From assembly GCA_003567055.1 (NCBI GenBank), contig PXAW01000497.1, forward strand, positions 1 to 6,129: a DNA stretch of 6,129 nucleotides, read 5' to 3'. The translations under genes and the position numbers were made by a program. Below the pieces are notes generated by a model. The model saw only the letters and a list, made by a program, of their open reading frames with translations, was not told the DNA's origin and made no database searches. Origin of the DNA: Hyphomicrobiales bacterium (GTDB lineage Bacteria > Pseudomonadota > Alphaproteobacteria > Rhizobiales > Beijerinckiaceae). Shown here piece by piece: positions 4,401-6,129 of the stretch (positions are counted from its first letter, which is position 1; each line of letters starts with the position of its first letter).

Positions 4401-6129
4401 TCAGCTCTTCACCAGATCGCCGAGCAGGCTCGCCGCCACTGTCAGCTTCGACAGGCTGAGCCCGGATGCGACGATACCATCGACGGAGGAGCGGATGCGC
4501 ACCACTTCCCCGCCGCGATTCTGGCCCCATAGCGTCACCGCTTCCGATCCCGCCACATCGCGGATATCGCCGGCGATCTCGGCGGTGAGCCGGCGATGGG
4601 CGAGCGCGACACCGCTGATGGCGCGGTCGAGGGCGAGGCCGTCATAGTAATCCGAGATCGTCACCTCGCGCCCCTGCGCCACGAGCGCGCTGAGCTTGAA
4701 CGTGTCGTCGACGGCAAAATACGTGCTCGCGATCTCGGGGATCGGACGCCCGGTCTCCTCGGCGATCTGCACGATATCCGGCCCCGCGAAGAGAATCGGC
4801 AGGGCGGTCAGGCGCTGGGCCAGGTCGGGATCGACATCCTTGCCGGCAAGGGCGCGGGCATTGTCGCGCCAGAGCTTCAGCGAGGCTTCCGGCAGGGTCG
4901 TCTCGAGCGAATTGCGCAGCGTGACGATGCCGTCGCGGAAACGCGTGATGATCGCTTCCAGCGGCTCGTCGCCGAAATCGACATGGCGGATGAACCAGGC
5001 GATCCGGTTGAGCGTCAGATCCTGCACCTGCGCATAGAGCGACAGCTGCAACTCACCGCCAATGCGGTTGTCGCAGGAATCCAGCGCCTGGTTGAGGCCG
5101 ATCGTGTCGAAGGTTTCGCGCACCGTGGCATAGGCCGCCGCGATGGTGGCGCCATCCGCGCCCGTCTCGTCGACGAGGCGGGCAATCACCGTGGCACCGC
5201 CGCGATTGACGATGGCGTTGGACAATTGCGTGGCGATGATCTCGCGCCGCAGCCGGTGATTCTCGATGGCATCGCCGAAACGGTTCTGCATCACCTTGGG
5301 GAAGTAGCGCTGCAATTCCCGCCCGAGATACGGGTCATCCGGCACCGGGCTGTCGAGCAGGCGGTCGTAGAGCGAGAGCTTGGCATAGGCCAGCAGCACC
5401 GCGAGTTCGGGCCGCGTCAGCCCCTCGCCGCGCAGGGCCCGCTCGGTGAGCTCGCCCTCGTCGGGCAGATATTCCACCGACCGGTCGAGCCGCCCCTCAT
5501 GCTCCATCATCTGCATCAGGCGACGCTGGAAGCCGATCTCGCGCGAGCCGCGCCGTTGCGAGAGCGACAGCGACAGGCTCTGCAGATAGTTGTTGCGCAA
5601 GACGAGCTGGCCGACCTCGTCGGTCATCTCGGCGAGGAACTTGTTGCGGCTGTCCTGCGAGAGCTGGCCGCTGCGCTCAGCCTCGGTCAGCGCGATCTTG
5701 ATGTTCACCTCGACGTCGGAGGTGTTCACGCCGGCGGAATTGTCGATCGCGTCGGTATTGACGCGCACGCCCGTGTGCGCCGCCTCGATGCGCCCAAGCT
5801 GGGTGGCGCCGAGATTGGCGCCCTCGCCGATCACCCGGGCACGCAACTGGCTGCCGGTGACGCGGATCGCGTCATTGGCGCGATCGCCGACCGCGTCGTC
5901 GCTCTCGCTTTCGGCGCGGATATAGGTGCCGATACCGCCGAACCACAGCAGATCCACCTGCATGGCGAGAATGGCGCGCATCACCTCCTGCGGTGTGGCG
6001 CGCTCCTGGTCGAGATCGATGAGCTTGCGGATTTCCGGCGTCAGACTGATCGACTTGGCCTGCCGCGAGAACACGCCGCCGCCTTTCGAGATCAGCTTCT
6101 CGTCGTAATCGCGCCAGGTCGAGCGCTGC
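4401..6129 (-). CDS. NAD-dependent glutamate dehydrogenase, large (180-kDa) class, C-terminal part
   Basis: Cytoplasmic enzyme that oxidatively deaminates L-glutamate to 2-oxoglutarate and ammonia with NAD+. The reading frame is open to the right edge, so the start is outside; 575 codons plus a TGA stop are visible. The family is usually about 1,600 residues, so this is roughly the last third. In-window residues 1-30 read QRSTWRDYDEKLISKGGGVF and then SRQAKSISLTPE, matching the end of the catalytic core. Landmarks follow in order: LLWFGGIGTYIR (60-71), IGEGANLGATQLGRI (100-114, the nucleotide-domain signature), NTDAIDNSAGVNTSDVEVNI (124-143), LTRPELAVLLAYAKLSLYD (237-255) and ATQLSNAIVNRGG (299-311). 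The rest is the helical C-terminal domain. The catalytic lysine region and N-terminal regulatory domains lie outside the window. The position-6074 codon is GTG inside a conserved block, not a start. The gene is called gdhB in Pseudomonas and gdhZ in Caulobacter. proA follows 95 bases downstream. Family assignment is firm. Confidence 0.95.
   Translation of the reverse strand, partial: QRSTWRDYDEKLISKGGGVFSRQAKSISLTPEIRKLIDLDQERATPQEVMRAILAMQVDLLWFGGIGTYIRAESESDDAVGDRANDAIRVTGSQLRARVIGEGANLGATQLGRIEAAHTGVRVNTDAIDNSAGVNTSDVEVNIKIALTEAERSGQLSQDSRNKFLAEMTDEVGQLVLRNNYLQSLSLSLSQRRGSREIGFQRRLMQMMEHEGRLDRSVEYLPDEGELTERALRGEGLTRPELAVLLAYAKLSLYDRLLDSPVPDDPYLGRELQRYFPKVMQNRFGDAIENHRLRREIIATQLSNAIVNRGGATVIARLVDETGADGATIAAAYATVRETFDTIGLNQALDSCDNRIGGELQLSLYAQVQDLTLNRIAWFIRHVDFGDEPLEAIITRFRDGIVTLRNSLETTLPEASLKLWRDNARALAGKDVDPDLAQRLTALPILFAGPDIVQIAEETGRPIPEIASTYFAVDDTFKLSALVAQGREVTISDYYDGLALDRAISGVALAHRRLTAEIAGDIRDVAGSEAVTLWGQNRGGEVVRIRSSVDGIVASGLSLSKLTVAASLLGDLVKS

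Noticed and set aside
2965..4647. 560-codon open frame on the plus strand opposite proA
   Set aside because: It lies across proA and the dehydrogenase end in antisense, with low-complexity Arg/Gly/His composition and no domain. It is a shadow frame of high-GC codon use.
4401..6074. Treating the GTG at 6074 as the start of a 557-residue protein
   Set aside because: The frame continues upstream to the window edge through conserved family sequence (DYDEKLISKGGG), so this codon is internal to a much longer enzyme.
1..6129. CRISPR arrays, insertion sequences, tRNA/rRNA genes, phage or defence genes
   Set aside because: Reading both strands I found no regularly spaced repeats, transposase, cloverleaf or defence motifs. 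Nearly all sequence is accounted for by six chromosomal housekeeping genes.

Overview
The window is a compact, high-GC bacterial chromosome segment. All six genes I can support lie on the minus strand, so the order below follows transcription, from high to low coordinates. Gene content and style (a giant NAD-dependent glutamate dehydrogenase, a DUF1285 / CoA-pyrophosphatase Nudix / DUF6111 / CCA-enzyme cluster, a ProA ending in [11 protein letters not shown]) point to an alphaproteobacterium, most likely Hyphomicrobiales (Rhizobiales). The sequence alone does not settle the genus.

From right to left: (1) the C-terminal 575 codons of an NAD-glutamate dehydrogenase of the large 180-kDa class, entering from beyond the right edge and stopping at 4401. 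(2) A 97-base gap with a perfect 9-bp hairpin and a possible promoter. (3) proA, glutamate-5-semialdehyde dehydrogenase, complete. (4) A gap of about 116 bases with an imperfect GC-rich palindrome. (5) A tight four-gene unit: DUF1285 protein, CoA pyrophosphatase-type Nudix hydrolase, small two-helix membrane protein DUF6111, and CCA-adding tRNA nucleotidyltransferase. Its junctions are a TGATG overlap, an ATGA overlap and a 9-base gap, so it is almost certainly one translationally coupled transcript. (6) About 108 bases after cca with a perfect 10-bp hairpin and no convincing gene.

The window combines two themes. The right half handles glutamate: the dehydrogenase breaks it down to 2-oxoglutarate, and ProA reduces glutamyl-5-phosphate toward proline. 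The left half is a housekeeping unit combining tRNA 3'-end maturation with CoA/nucleotide hydrolysis and two proteins of unknown role. I see no mobile element, CRISPR array, tRNA, rRNA or phage gene, and no clear sign of an undescribed system. The most useful leads are the uncharacterised DUF1285/DUF6111 partners of the CCA enzyme and the hairpins in the three gaps. The long plus-strand open frames opposite cca and proA are best read as shadows of high-GC coding sequence.
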